Assembly: GCA_018340805.1 (NCBI GenBank)
Contig: JACMZG010001914.1
Location: 4,293,411 to 4,357,410 of the forward strand
DNA from: Microvelia longipes
Lineage: Eukaryota > Arthropoda > Insecta > Hemiptera > Veliidae
Length of the DNA: 64,000 nucleotides
Direction: 5' to 3'
Shown here: positions 24,401 through 33,662 of the stretch, piece after piece
Position numbering within the stretch: position 1 is the stretch's first letter
Layout: each line of letters begins with the position of its first letter
Made by a program: the position numbers and the translations under genes
The notes under the pieces: model-generated
The model's database searches: none
What the model was told of the DNA's origin: nothing
What the model saw: the letters and a program-made list of their open reading frames with translations, nothing else

Positions 24401-27400
24401 TTACAATTTAAACAAGTAGTCCAAGAGCCATGGAGCCTTCCATATGATTGCGCATGCTCAAAATATTAAAAAATCAAAAAAATTCCAGTTTTCTTACAAT
24501 AAGTGGTTCCCTGTAGGTCGTGTGCAAAACATGAAGAGAACATTTTCTCTTTTTATAAAGCTGATAAAATTTCCTATTAAACGAGAGTTTTTTTGTCAAA
24601 ATCAGATAAATAAAACTACTATATCATAAATACAACTGAAGTTATGACATTTATTAAATGGCCAAAAAAAAGCACAAAAAGTCGATAGTTTCCCAAAGAA
24701 ATTCGCTGACAGCATAAATTAACCATTTTTAGTGTTTTGAAAGAGAAATAACTTTGGTTGCTGTTATCCCATTTTGATAATTAAACACTCGTTTCATAGA
24801 ACATTGTATCATCTTTAAAAAAAAATTCTCTTCATGTTTTGCACACGACCCACAGGGAACCACTTACTTCAAGAAAAAACTGAAAGTTGTGCGATTTTAT
24901 AAAATTTTGAGCTTGCCTAATCATATGAAGGGCTCCACTCTGGATTAACAGACTATGCTTTTTCTTCATAATTAAAGGTACAATTGAAAAAAAAAAAATA
25001 GTTTGAAGTAGTACAAAATGAGTCACATTTTTTCAGGTTCAGCTCTTGGACTAAAGTTTGTTGTTTTGACCGAGATTTTGTGATAATTGCACATTTTATA
25101 TAATAAATAAACACTATATATTTTTTTTTTAAATTTGTTTGAGGTTTAGAGAGGTAGAGAGCCAGAGCTTTTCTATTGCTAATGTCATAGAAGCGATGGT
25201 GTTTGTTTGTCCAATTCTTCATTACATTTTATAATATAAAGATTGATTTTTTTAGTCAAGTTTCAAATCTGCAGGGTAAATACACTAGGAGATACGATGA
25301 TAACAGACACACACATACAAATAGACACCTTTGCAAAATCTGCTTAGGAGGTCTTAAAACATCTGGAATGGTTAATTCAGGTGAACACCAGGTTTTGGAT
25401 ATTTTTGCAAACACAATACTTTTCCAATATAAATAGAAAAAGTAAAAATAGTGCAAATGCTCTAATAATAAGGTAGAGTTTATTTCATACCTCTTTATAT
25501 TAGTACTGCAGAACTTCCAACACCATAGTAGATCAATTCCACCAAGGGTTCTTTCCGCAGAGTAAATACCCTTGGACCAAAAGGTCCAAGGGTCATTCAA
25601 CCAAAAGTCATTGATTTTTTTATAAATGAGATTGCAGTATAACAAGATGATTTACCAGGGCTTTCCAGAAATCTTTGGCTTCGACCCGGTGGCAGTCGTC
25701 ACACATCTGGTTGGCAATGATAAACTCGACGATGAACACCTGTTGCAACACAGCACCCCCCACCACTTCCCCTTGCACCGTCAGCTTGGTCTGAAAACCA
25801 AACAAAACCAACATAAACATTGGCGTCTTACAATCAAATCAGTAATAATAACTTCTATGCACTGTCATTTTAACAGACAGTCAAACAAAACTAACCTAAA
25901 CTGTAAAGGTTTACTGCTATGAAGTTCCAAATCTAGATTACCTAGTGTCCTTAGGATAGAGAAAATCTCCAGCACAGGTAACAGATACAAATATGCAAGT
26001 CTAAAGAAAAGTATTAGGCTCATAATCAGGTAGAAAATTAAAACCACACTTCAGGCAACTGGCCTCATGTTCCCGCAGAAGACACGCCCTCTTAAAAAAC
26101 TAATAATTTTACATAAGTTTTACTCAGTTCCATAATAAAATGCATGTTTTATAATATTGGCACCTGTACCAAAATGATAGCTCAGCCAAATAAGCTGGGC
26201 TGCTAAGATTCAAGCTACTCCTTATTTTTTATTATACTTATAGTCAATCATTCATCTTTTTAAAGTTATCCAGTCTATGAGCTTCAATAATCGTTAAACA
26301 TGTTTACTAATTAATAATAAGTATAAAATGTTCTTGTTAATCATTAATTAAATAAGATTACATATAGTCTAATTTGTAAGTTTCAGTTCATGTAAACTAA
26401 TAAAAAAAAAGTAAATAAAAATGAGTTATAAATATACTAAGAGTAAATTATTTCTTATGCCCTTAGAGACAATATAACTCTCTCTACAAGATGACCTTCT
26501 TGTAAATATACTAAGAGTAAATTATTTCTTACACCCTTTAAATATAATTACACTCCCTTTCTACAAGGTGACCTTCTAGCAAGAAAAGTGAACCCCAAAG
26601 CAACCAACAAGTAGGGGTTCAAAACCCACAGCCTGACAAGTCAAGCGTTATACTTCTATCTTATCCAATGCTTCCATAAAATAAGGAAGCAAAAGCTGAT
26701 AAAACATTTGAATAAATAAATGCACATCTTCTAGGCAGTGATAAGATTCAAGTAACCTTTATCCTTTTGGAATGGGGTTCGGTCCAAATAAAGCTGGCAT
26801 CGATAAGTTTGACTCTGTTCAAACCCTTTAACTTCTTGAGACATAGAGCGAGTAGTTCACGAGACTCTAGTGAACACAGCACCCACTCTCCTGGAGGCTG
26901 CAGGTACCTGCAATCAGTTTTACTTTAGTGTCAGCTTACAGTTTTTAAATAGTCTGAACAAATTGTATAATTCAAATAATAACTATACTTCATTTAATAG
27001 TTCTAGGCTCCTCAAGTTGACTAAGAAACAATACATGATGAGTAAATTGTTAGGCAACTTTGAAATTTAAAAAAATACTTCTACCAAACTATTCAGGTAT
27101 AGAGTCGTTAAGGTATTCCATTGATAAACATGAATCATTTACCTGAGTCATACATCCGTCCTACAACATTCAGGTGAATAAATGTAATCTTGTGATTATT
27201 TGTTTGATTAAGTTTGTAATGTTATTAAAAACTAAGAGGTTTGGGAATATCACTCGTATGTGTTCTGCACCCTCAGGCTCCCCATGATTCCAACTTATGT
27301 TATAACTTTTTCAGCCATACAAGATATACTTGCTTTGTTATTTTTGTACATAGAGAATAATACATAGAGGGAGTAAACCACAGCTCTTATCATTCCTTGG

Positions 27401-30400
27401 GAAGCTAGGTGTCATAACTGTACATTGGTAAAGTCATTTTTTGATGTTTCATAATAATTACAATTTCACATAAATATTACATTATTTTTTGACTATTTTG
27501 TTTTAAATCAAGTAAAATGAATTTAAAATAAGTTTTAATTATTATCTATTGCATGTATTCTTTAATTGTTAGTGTTGAATAAAGTGGTTTAATTTATTTA
27601 AAGACACTGGATGGGACTGAATTAACAACTTGTTACTTCTTTAAATGACTATATTTCCCCTGACCCCAGGCATACTCATGTCTACAAACAAAAAAAATAA
27701 TTTAAAATAACATTAGGATAATCTAACTCAGTCTAAAAATCCATTTCTACACATAAAATCCACATAAGTGGATTAAGTGGATTTCCATAATAAATTAAAA
27801 ATTATATACTATGGTGTCGAATACTAATAATATTAAAGTGGTTTAATGTGGCATCACTGAAAAATGTCTGCCGTTAGTAGAGTACATGCTACAATAGGGG
27901 TTGTAGAGGGATGGGGGAGTATCTAGTCTCTCTCTTGGGAGACTATAGTAGGGGTAATTACAGTTATGGCACCTAGTAAGCTGTCTCATTTCCAGACCCC
28001 TTATCACTATGCTATTCTGCCCATGTACTACCTCTAAGTATTAGTCTCTTTGCTTTTGTATAATTTCAGTAATTTTTTAAGTGAAGATGTCTATCTCGAA
28101 CTAGTGAAAGGAGGCAAGAAAAAGGTTTTACAATAATTAATTTGAGAACTGTTTAATCATTAATATATACAATGACTATTTCAGATAGGTATAAAGAGAA
28201 AGCTTATATATGCTTTCCCATAACAGTTTATAAAGGAAAAGTGTGACAAGTAACGCATAGGCTTCTATTGCTCAAAATGTGAGTAGTGCTATTTTAATAA
28301 TAATAACTCAATAATAGAAGGGTCAAAAGCATGATTTTTCTTCCCAATGGAATTGTCCATATCTTCTCAATAGGTGATATTGTGTGCTAGAGTGATAGTG
28401 GTAGTAATTAGGAAGAGGTGATAGATCACTGAGCATGTCAGCCACATCATTGGGCCTTTTTTGCTAACACCCTTAGATAGTGTTTCATCTCATGATTCAA
28501 AGCAAAGGAATTTGTGTCAAATCTAAAGAACACCCGTGGCCTTACTAAGTTTTCATGACTTTTATTAGAAAAAACACATGCCTCAATGCACAACAAAGCT
28601 TTCTTGCTTTTATAACTATAAGGCAGAATCATATATTGTATATATAAACTAGTATTGAGGGTTCTAAATTTGGCTTAAACTAAAGTTAATTTTGAGTTAG
28701 GATCTTCTACAAGTACCTGACAACGCACAGGCTCAGAACCACTAAGAGGCCCTGAAAAGGATTGAACCCTAACTGGCAAGCACACGTGCTAACCATCTGG
28801 GCTTCCGTGCGATAGAGATAAAGTTACAAACATTTGTTAACTTACCTTTCGCAAGATCTACAGAAGTGCAATGTGGCCTGCTTAGGAATATCGGCTGTTA
28901 TGTCGAACTCTGTTCTCAAACAAGAGACACACATGTTGGCGGGGTTGGGTTCAATAACCACTCCACACTGGCAGCACAATCTAACAAAATCAAAAAACCA
29001 AAACTTAAAATACCTTCTCCAGTGAGCAACACATCTTATTATTATCTTAAAGCTAACTTGAATTTAATAATTAATTTCGGCCTACAGTCTATCGTTTAGT
29101 TTAAAAATCTTGACAGGTCAGTTTAGACACCACTGATTCTTAAGAAAAAAAATCCCTGCAAGAAGGGAGCGGGAAAAACTATGTAAACAAATCAGGTTAT
29201 TTTACCCGTATTTTCTTGGCAATGTTTTTTTACATTTCTTTTGTGTAGTTTTATTTTAAAATATCATTTTAAAGATTAATTTGAAAATAGTTTTCAAAAC
29301 AATGTAAACAAAAGAAGAACCACAAACAAAGTGAACGATTACCGGGAAGAAGGTTATTTCCCTACAGTGGTTATGGTGGTAGAGATTTTTTTTCTCTTTT
29401 TAAGTGAGGGGTTGGCAGCGGCCTCTCTGATTGGTCAATCCCCAAAATGCTTATGACCTTGGGGATTTTTAAACTAAACGATAGTCTGTAGTTTGTAGTA
29501 GAGTGTTGCGAGAGTTCATTTTAAGAGGGGGAAATGCAAGGAGAAGGGAGTCTATTCACTCTAACAATGTGTTTGTTTTTTTAAATAAATAACCAATGAA
29601 AGAAACCTAACCTAAGTTTTCATATCTCTATACCAACGTTATCATAAATAAAAACACTTAAACCTCATTGAACTGATTCTTGGTATTAGAGAAGGATTGG
29701 ACTGAAATTTTATACACATGGACTACTACATGCACAATGTTAAATTTGATTAGCACCATTAGTTCCGATTTTATGATTTTATCGAGTGACATATATAAAC
29801 AAATGACTTTTTTACACTTAGACATTGGTTTTGATTGTGGCAGTATGCCCCTAACATAGACAAGTAATATTACAAACTGATATAGGTCAAAAACCATGTG
29901 GGCACAAATTGAGAGTTATTAGAAATAAGCTCAGCACCTTAGATTAATACTATGTATAGAAGGAGCACAGGACCGTAAACACAATGTAATTCTACTAATA
30001 ACACGAAAGCCGGTTGAATGTTGGTCTTAGTAGGGGTATCACCCTAACAACAAAACATTATATTATAAATGTGTTATAAATATCCACTAATGAAAAAAGA
30101 TCTTAAGTAACGAATAAAATAACTTGCAAACCTTGCTAAGTACTTAATAAAATCGGTCTTAGATAGCAAAAGGGTAGGGGAATACGAGAATCTACATTTA
30201 GTTGACGAGGACTACTTTTAACATAATTTTAATTAAAAACGTTAATTACAATTTAAAATGCTTAAAATATTGTAATGCACCGATATTTATAATATTTTTT
30301 TTTTATGAATAATCAATCATTAATTAATTACGCAATAATTCAGCAACTGGAAATATTGCCAACTTCGGTAAAAACATTTTATGTTGTCAGGTTGGCAGCA

Positions 30401-33400
30401 TTAAACCAGCATTAAGAACAAGATTCTAGGGATTCTATGGGAAGGATATTTTAAAATGTGATATTTAGAGATTTCACCTAGGTTTAGTGTAATTCTTTTG
30501 GCATTTTCAAATAAACCACGCGGGTTTAATCTATTTGCGGGTTGTTTTTTAAGGAACTGTTTTCATTTCATTTTAATTTTTTCTAGTTCTACGATTCTTA
30601 TTAAAAAGTTAATAAATATTTACTTTATAGTGTCAAATATAAATAAATAATAAGTTTATTTATACTGAATTACAAATAAAAATAAAACAATTTGACATCA
30701 ATTTATAGTATAAACTAGGATGGACTCTAAAAAATTCAGTTCTTCCGCCCATCTTGCAATAAAAAAGTAATAGAAAACAAAATTATGGTCATATTATAAA
30801 TTAAAAATTATATTATATTATAATTATATCATATTAGAAATATAAATGATTTCTTATTTTATTATGAATTTAAAATACTTATTTCTAAATTTTAATGAAT
30901 GTTTTTATTTTTGATTAATCCAAATTGCAGTCCGCATCGTTGTACAAATTTTTAAGAAACTTTTGGCTCATTTGTTTAAAATTTGATTGCGTTGCTAAAA
31001 ATTTTAAAGATTTATAAACACTTATTTTCTTATTTTGCGTTTTTATTTTTATTACTCAAATTCTATCTCTAGGCTCTATCAATATGCCAAGGGCAAAATA
31101 GTCTAAATCTATCAGCAGAAGGCATTACTGCCGACCAGGCTAAAAAGAATTGCTCGGCCATGTTAGACTAGAGTGCCTATATAACATACAACATGTTATA
31201 TAGGCACTCTACTCTGTTATATAGGCACTCTATGTTGGACATAAAGGTTTTAGTTCTCAGCGATTCGCCGAGATGATTCTTTATTATTTGAAAGAATAAT
31301 GTCATAGGTTTCGCCTCTGTTAAAAATCATGAAAGCAGCAGGGAATCCTCTTCTCATGTCATCAAGAACAAGCACTGTATAAAGTTCAAAATTGTAAGGG
31401 TTAAAACCATGTGTTCCATCTAGGCACACGACATCACTGCCATATTTCTTTAGAATATCTAGTTGAGCATCGTTAAATATGATTAAGACAAAATCATCTT
31501 GTTCTAAAAATATGTGGTCTTCCAGAACATGACAGGACCTTTCGGTTTATAAAATCGCACAGCATTATTATTAAAATTCTGCATCTGCTGAACCCAGGCA
31601 TAAACACTCAGATGATCCTCCTTAGGCAAAACTTCATTTTTATTTAAGTTATACATTATAAAATTTTTTACAATGATTTTTTAAGTAAATGGATCTGATA
31701 AACATTTTTATCAACCAGTGATTCCCTTACTTGATCTAAAATAACATCCAAAGGAATTTTTTGGGCTATTTGTTTGGCGAGTTTTTCTCGCTCCGACTTA
31801 CTTAAAGTTAGTCTTCCTATTTCAAACTCATGCCCAACGTGAGTGGAGGATATACGAGTATACTCCAAATCACACGAACCTGTAGAAGAGATGGTCAAAG
31901 ACATTTTAGCTGGATAGTGACCATCCATCTTATTGGTGCCCAAAAGTTGTCTCTTACCGGTTGACTTAGATTTGTTCCATTTCTTATCAATTCCAATTCC
32001 ATCTCTATGACAAATAAAAATGATTTGCCGCACAATAAATTTTGTAGTACTTTCCTTTTCTTCTTTTGTTTTTAATTTAAAAAAACTTCATAACTTTCAA
32101 ATGTTCTTACTTCTTTTTCAAGATGTTTCGAATGGTCATTTTCTAAATGCTGCGTGTACTCTATCTTTGTGCTGTAAGCATTGTCACATTCAACGGATTT
32201 AAAATTGTTTTTTATAAACCTTTTTTATAAAGTGTTTCCAATAATCATATTTTCTTTAAAACGGGACCCGCATTGATCACATGTAAATGTTTTATTACTT
32301 TTGAAAGAATGATAATTGTGGTCCATTTTATTTTATGGATTGTTTTAAAAATAGAAATCAAATAAAGGAAATAGCGAGAGGCAAGAGAATAAACGATTAC
32401 AAAGCAAAAAACTTTCATCATCAGCTTAGGAGAACATGTCATAGTCTCAAGATCGCTAGCGCACCAGACTTTACCGTCGTTGAAAGCGAAAAAGTTTAAA
32501 AATATGTATTCAAATTTAAAATAAAATAATTTATATTTTATACTATAAAAATAAATATTTAATAAAAACCGTAGAATTTGTGAAAAATGAAATGAATACA
32601 TTTCCTCAAAATCAACCCGTAAATAGATTAAACCCGCATGATTTCTTTGAAAATGCAAAAAATAACAAACTTAACCTGGGTTAAATATCTAAATAGCACA
32701 TTTTAAAAAAGCCTTCCCATAGAATCCCTAGAATCTTGTGCATTAAGAACACCAGTAAACCGGCTTTTGTGTTTTCAGTAGTGCTCCTTCTATATATAGT
32801 ATTATTCTAAGGTGTGCACGAAAGGTGTATCTTTAGCATTAACGTACACAATTGATTTCAAGAATGAGTAGATTTCCCCTTCCAATGACTCATTAGTTTA
32901 TTAAATCATTTATGAGAATTCAACGAGTGATCATATCGTATACACATTTAATATGTGCTTTTTTCACCAAATTAATTCAGTCCATCAAATATAATGACAT
33001 CCATAACTGATCTAGCCAAAACATTGTTTTTTTTTTTTGTAAAGTTGGCTAGAGTTATATGGAAGTTAAAAACAAAAAATATATTTAATTAAATTGTAAT
33101 TTGCATAATAATTAAGTAACACTAAACAAATAATATTTCAAAAGTAATCCAGTGGTATTATTTAGGAGAAATAATACTTTGTCGAAAAGGTTTTACGTTA
33201 AATAAGATCGTCTCCTTAGGTGCATACAGTGTATCTGAGAAGTGGACCAGATTCCATCTCCCTTGTTATTCCCTCCGCATGGTTCTTGCAGCCTATTTAT
33301 TCTTATGTTCAAATAAGTTAACAGTGAGGGAAAATAATTGGACGGACCAAATAGGAAAGTCCTGTATGTTTAACCCACCCACAACTTCATATCAGGACAA

Positions 33401-33662
33401 CTTCATTGGTTCCTCAACACTATTTTTCCATGCTTTCAACTGATTTCAACCAACAGATCAAACAACACATAAGTCACATTAAGAATTCATTCAAGAAGGC
33501 AGCGGTCATCAAGTTAGTTTAAATGCACAATGTGAAACAGTTATAATTAACCCCAGAACACCAAATAGCATGCTATCCAGCAACAACTAAAGAGCGTACA
33601 AGCCAAACTTACATTTGTTTAACATTATTAGACGCGTGAACATCTTCTGTCATATATTCCAT
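12269..33662 (-). CDS. nmd3: 60S ribosomal export protein NMD3, complete, 11 exons
   Basis: Adaptor that binds pre-60S subunits in the nucleus and recruits the CRM1 exportin. Eleven exons with GT-AG borders join in perfect phase to 502 residues plus stop (human NMD3 has 503). N-terminal zinc-binding Cys sets: CCQC (19-22), CVSC (34-37), CRSC (57-60) and CDDC (142-145), the last within NQMCDDCHRVEAKDFWKAL. Further hallmarks are KKTFYYLEQLILKH, SHDIHSNVYNYKF, VTNAIHLIDPNTAQ, THLGHILKPGD, KVPDVVIIKKHY with RRRRRQWKLK, and an acidic tail FLDDLEEDADYRQNINIYLD. The start MEYM matches the conserved N-terminus. Introns range from about 0.9 to 4.6 kb and are full of transposons, yet every exon is intact, so the gene looks functional. 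Confidence 0.97.
12485..13751 (+). mobile_element. Penelope-like retroelement remnant 1 (RT plus GIY-YIG endonuclease)
   Basis: Sits in nmd3 intron 10, opposite to the gene. Conceptual translation, with two or more frame changes near 12690-12760, gives VSFDVKSLFTNVPL (RT motif), GKLYKQIGGLPMG, KYKDDLFLVIKKEY (catalytic DD), DNQLTFLDVTVIKLPTGELK and NHPPSQIKNTAHNLIKRAIS (thumb). The end is GFVYKVNCNDCPATYIGES with TNRKAGHN, a GIY-YIG nuclease. From about 12810 to the stop at 13749-13751 the frame is open. The 5' part is lost. RT plus GIY-YIG is diagnostic of Penelope-like elements. Confidence 0.9.
13440..13751 (+). CDS. GIY-YIG endonuclease end of Penelope-like element 1
   Basis: Open C-terminal frame of the retroelement with VYKVNCNDCPATYIGES, the catalytic Arg in TNRKAGHN, and a Cys/His-containing tail. 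The domain nicks target DNA during insertion. It is isolated from a full element and probably inactive. Confidence 0.8.
   Translation: MGFVYKVNCNDCPATYIGESKQTWTNRKAGHNNKTVDTALAIHCRNKNHSFNLNDPIILDHEKNHSKILLLEALHITKEKESINFKKDSRDLNKFYSGILSNI
13752..14384. other. nmd3 intron 10, AT-rich, nothing firm
   Basis: The 3' flank of the Penelope-like remnant and perhaps its untranslated tail. No terminal repeat or target duplication could be recognised. Confidence 0.4.
14385..14861. mobile_element. Inverted-repeat element, copy 1 (partner of 29935-32814)
   Basis: Matches, in opposite orientation, the outer element at 29935-32814: caatttaaaatgcttaaa-type centre, ctaagaccaat block, and an end reading tcctatgctccttctatata then attattctaaag. 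Its left end is diverged. It ends about 26 bp from the donor side of nmd3 exon 10. Confidence 0.7.
14888..15070 (-). CDS. nmd3: nmd3 exon 10
   Basis: 183 bp. Encodes YCLSDSNVNNDSFDSLDRDK, VPDVVIIKKHYGDSSARRRR and RQWKLKHLEHDD. The donor AT|gtcagt gives the Met codon completed by exon 11. Confidence 0.95.
15188..15290 (+). mobile_element. SINE-B fragment
   Basis: Shows gccgtccttcaaaaaggatg then gcctgtgcgatgtcaagtac, matching the body of SINE-B copy 1 (2925-2990). Head and tail are missing. Confidence 0.55.
15540..15890. repeat. About 30-bp minisatellite in nmd3 intron 9
   Basis: Irregular copies of gttctgcctgtgcatagact plus tgctaaagta, about 10 units with indels. Confidence 0.9.
16365..16445 (+). 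other. CTGAAGATG hairpin motif, intron 9 of nmd3
   Basis: CTGAAGATGCC followed by the strong hairpin cttccacggtggaag, then an inverted pair acataatgttttatg / cataatgtttt. It resembles the motif at 34387 and 42670 but lacks the GAAA box. Confidence 0.45.
16663..16778 (-). CDS. nmd3: nmd3 exon 9
   Basis: 116 bp. Encodes HILADIWLVKTCELGINENT and IHTRTHLGHILKPGDTCMG, ending with GG before gtgagt. Confidence 0.95.
17440..17525. repeat. Short dispersed repeat with agcgaatc...ggaaaagttc motif
   Basis: Reads tagcatagcgaatcaaattt then gatgaggaaaagttctgagg. Related copies lie at about 5870, 35510-35582, 61325-61405 (inverted) and 61565-61620. Confidence 0.55.
17640..18785 (+). mobile_element. Non-LTR retrotransposon 3' end (RT thumb to tail)
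   Basis: Two frames, 17649-17950 and 17938-18345, together give the end of a non-LTR RT ORF: KYLGIYIDSKLNWHYHVQNL, then LTYGIIFWGGTYEVLINNLF, ILQKSIIKIMFKKKRDFS and a terminal IKIYNNLPLQIREIK. One frameshift lies near 17935. A 3' UTR follows, ending in aataaaagctttttgaataa and an A-run. It lies in nmd3 intron 8, antisense to the gene. The family cannot be fixed; an RTE/jockey-type element would fit. Confidence 0.8.
19035..19186 (-). CDS. nmd3: nmd3 exon 8
   Basis: 152 bp. Encodes AEVKANAYWKSPFYSICNPK, QLVEYTVMDVEPIMDKE and a Gly/Pro-containing end ISTK, phase 0 before gtttgt. Confidence 0.95.
19382..19487. repeat. 23-bp tandem repeat, about 4.5 copies
   Basis: Unit gcggcaaaagctttgggttg plus tgc. 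GC-rich relative to its surroundings, in nmd3 intron 7. Confidence 0.9.
19685..20085. repeat. About 42-bp minisatellite whose units are hairpins
   Basis: Units such as gtgtagttttctccttctag plus tagagggagaaaagtgtaaaa repeat about 10 times. ttttctcccttct-type and agagggagaaaa-type halves are complementary within each unit. In nmd3 intron 7. Confidence 0.9.
20395..20700. repeat. Degenerate 32-36 bp tandem repeat
   Basis: Copies of ggcaagcctaaggaaccaac plus a variable aagtaaatccctt segment, about 9 units, strongly diverged. Confidence 0.75.
21281..21423 (-). CDS. nmd3: nmd3 exon 7
   Basis: 143 bp. Encodes VELVPISRDSLVCLSKKMCQ, QLGGIGSVCVVLRVTNAIHL and IDPNTAQ. Confidence 0.96.
21668..21785 (+). 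mobile_element. Mariner-like terminal fragment
   Basis: acaagggttgtctgaaaagt followed by ttccgacc resembles the terminal inverted repeat of mariner-type transposons. No matching right end or transposase was found. Confidence 0.4.
21990..22185. repeat. 29-bp AT-rich tandem repeat, about 6 copies
   Basis: Unit tttttatttgtaatttatgc plus aaatattaa, in nmd3 intron 6. Confidence 0.88.
22371..22880. repeat. Inverted plus direct repeats of a 140-150 bp unit
   Basis: 22371-22589 is a palindrome of about 100-bp arms around ggggtcaatggttct. The right arm is followed by two more direct copies. Each contains gcctgggacacccatccg, ttgcagatccttgttcagga and ccagccattacact. In nmd3 intron 6. Confidence 0.88.
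23113..23263 (-). CDS. nmd3: nmd3 exon 6
   Basis: 151 bp. Encodes GLDFFFATESQARKMVDFLS, TVLPCRSQHSKKLL and SHDIHSNVYNYKFTY. The donor TTG|gtcagt is chosen because it alone gives the phase needed by the next exon. Confidence 0.94.
23593..23910. mobile_element. hAT-like MITE, copy a, with 8-bp target duplication
   Basis: Inverted ends catggagatattatactaga and ctctagtatatatctctatg. The flanks are a direct repeat CTGTAGAT (23585-23592 and 23911-23918), an 8-bp duplication typical of hAT elements. It contains ttgaattttgaaacatcg and agagcccctgagagcctc, also present in copies b and c. Non-coding, about 318 bp, in nmd3 intron 5. Confidence 0.82.
23925..24215 (+). mobile_element. Non-LTR retrotransposon 3' end with Cys/His tail motif
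   Basis: Reads NTKGIISDANYPMCGHYEET then TFHLLAECEAYTSLRTFIYG and a stop near 24150. C-x2-H...H-x4-C is the motif that closes many non-LTR RT ORFs. The tail gggcccaacaacgtggtcta is shared with SINE-B. It abuts nmd3 exon 5, whose edge is 42 bp away, in antisense orientation. Confidence 0.7.
24257..24365 (-). CDS. nmd3: nmd3 exon 5
   Basis: 109 bp. Encodes VQVRQKADNKKTFYYLEQLI and LKHKAHENTLGIKPIH. It ends with one base (G) before gtgtgt, which the next exon completes to Glu. Confidence 0.95.
24419..25051. mobile_element. Long-inverted-repeat (foldback) MITE, copy B, TA target site
   Basis: Begins GTCCAAGAGC and ends GCTCTTGGAC, flanked by TA on both sides (24417-24418 and 25052-25053), as for Tc1/mariner-type insertions. 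The arms extend inward (gtggttccctgtaggtcgtg against cacgacccacagggaacca). 633 bp, in nmd3 intron 4, starting 54 bp from exon 5. Confidence 0.82.
25656..25790 (-). CDS. nmd3: nmd3 exon 4 (CDDC motif)
   Basis: 135 bp, phase 0 at both ends. Encodes TKLTVQGEVVGGAVLQQVFI and NQMCDDCHRVEAKDFWKAL. Confidence 0.97.
26757..26907 (-). CDS. nmd3: nmd3 exon 3
   Basis: 151 bp. Encodes YLQPPGEWVLCSLESRELLA, LCLKKLKGLNRVKLIDASF and IWTEPHSKRIK, ending phase 0 before gttact. Confidence 0.96.
27360..27540. repeat. Dispersed repeat related to 39840-40790
   Basis: Shares the pattern gtaccattggtaaagtcatt-like text, ttttttgactattttgtttt and aagtaaaatgaattt with blocks at 39890 and 40520-40790. Unclassified. 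Confidence 0.4.
28400..28815 (-). mobile_element. SINE-B copy 2
   Basis: On the - strand the head reads gcccagatggttagcacgtg (box-A-like) and agggttcaatcctttt (box B). The body is gcgttgtcaggtacttgtag, and the tail is ggcccaatgatgtggctgac. It lies in nmd3 intron 2, in the gene's orientation, 30 bp from exon 2. Confidence 0.72.
28846..28980 (-). CDS. nmd3: nmd3 exon 2 (zinc-binding Cys pairs)
   Basis: 135 bp. Encodes LCCQCGVVIEPNPANMCVSC then a stretch ending HFCRSCER. It holds three of the four Cys sets of the N-terminal domain. Confidence 0.97.
29085..29488 (+). mobile_element. 404-bp TA-flanked MITE, copy 1
   Basis: Left end CAGTCTATCGTTTAGTTT and right end the inverse (aaactaaacgatagtctg), flanked by TA on both sides. 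Exactly the same length as the copy at 60874-61277, which is inserted the other way round. Tc1/mariner-like, non-coding, in nmd3 intron 1. Confidence 0.88.
31170..31211. repeat. Perfect short inverted repeat inside the MULE
   Basis: agagtgcctatataac, a 9-base loop, then gttatataggcactct. The right arm is repeated once more downstream (about 31215-31231). Confidence 0.8.
31240..32326 (-). pseudogene. MULE transposase relic
   Basis: From ATG at 32326 the - strand reads TFTCDQCGSRFKENM (zinc-finger-like N-terminus). After stops comes ICHRDGIGIDKKWNKSKSTG, then HVGHEFEIGRLTLSKSEREK, LAKQIAQKIPLDVILDQVRE and LSVYAWVQQMQNFNNNAVRF. The DDE start is VVCLDGTHGFNPYNFELYTV with VLDDMRRGFPAAFMIFNRGE. 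The D in DGTHG (31408-31420) fits the first catalytic Asp. Several stops and frameshifts are present and the C-terminal part of the catalytic domain is missing, so it is inactive. Confidence 0.85.
33320..33435. repeat. Dispersed repeat, also at 41205-41310
   Basis: Both blocks share acaacttcatatcaggacaa, cattggttcctcaacacta and tttttccatgctttcaactg-type text in the same orientation. Confidence 0.6.
33613..33662 (-). CDS. nmd3: nmd3 exon 1 (start codon)
   Basis: ATG at 33662-33660 encodes MEYMTEDVHASNNVKQ. It ends with AT before gtaagt (phase 2). The MEYM start is conserved in NMD3 proteins. Confidence 0.9.

Larger units (their letters stand above)
30418..32739 (-). mobile_element. MULE (Mutator-like) DNA transposon, degenerate
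   Basis: Two terminal inverted repeats of about 126 bp (30418-30544 and 32613-32739) begin acaagattctagggattcta. The flanks are a 9-bp direct repeat GCATTAAGA (30409-30417 and 32740-32748), the duplication size of Mutator elements. The - strand carries a transposase relic of the MULE type. 2322 bp, nested in the inverted-repeat element 29935-32814. Confidence 0.9.
29935..32814. mobile_element. Inverted-repeat element, copy 2, interrupted by a MULE
   Basis: Outer ends are inverted: caccttagattaatactatg at 29935 and tatagtattattctaaggtg ending 32814. Both are followed inward by a gaaggagca block and an aaagccggtt block. Without the MULE (30418-32739) and one copy of the duplicated 9 bp it is about 550 bp, close to copy 1 at 14385-14861. 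In nmd3 intron 1. Confidence 0.75.

Noticed and set aside
32245..32658. 137-codon frame starting in the right end of the MULE
   Set aside because: The transposase-like text is in another frame of the same strand; this frame begins in the terminal repeat and has no family match.
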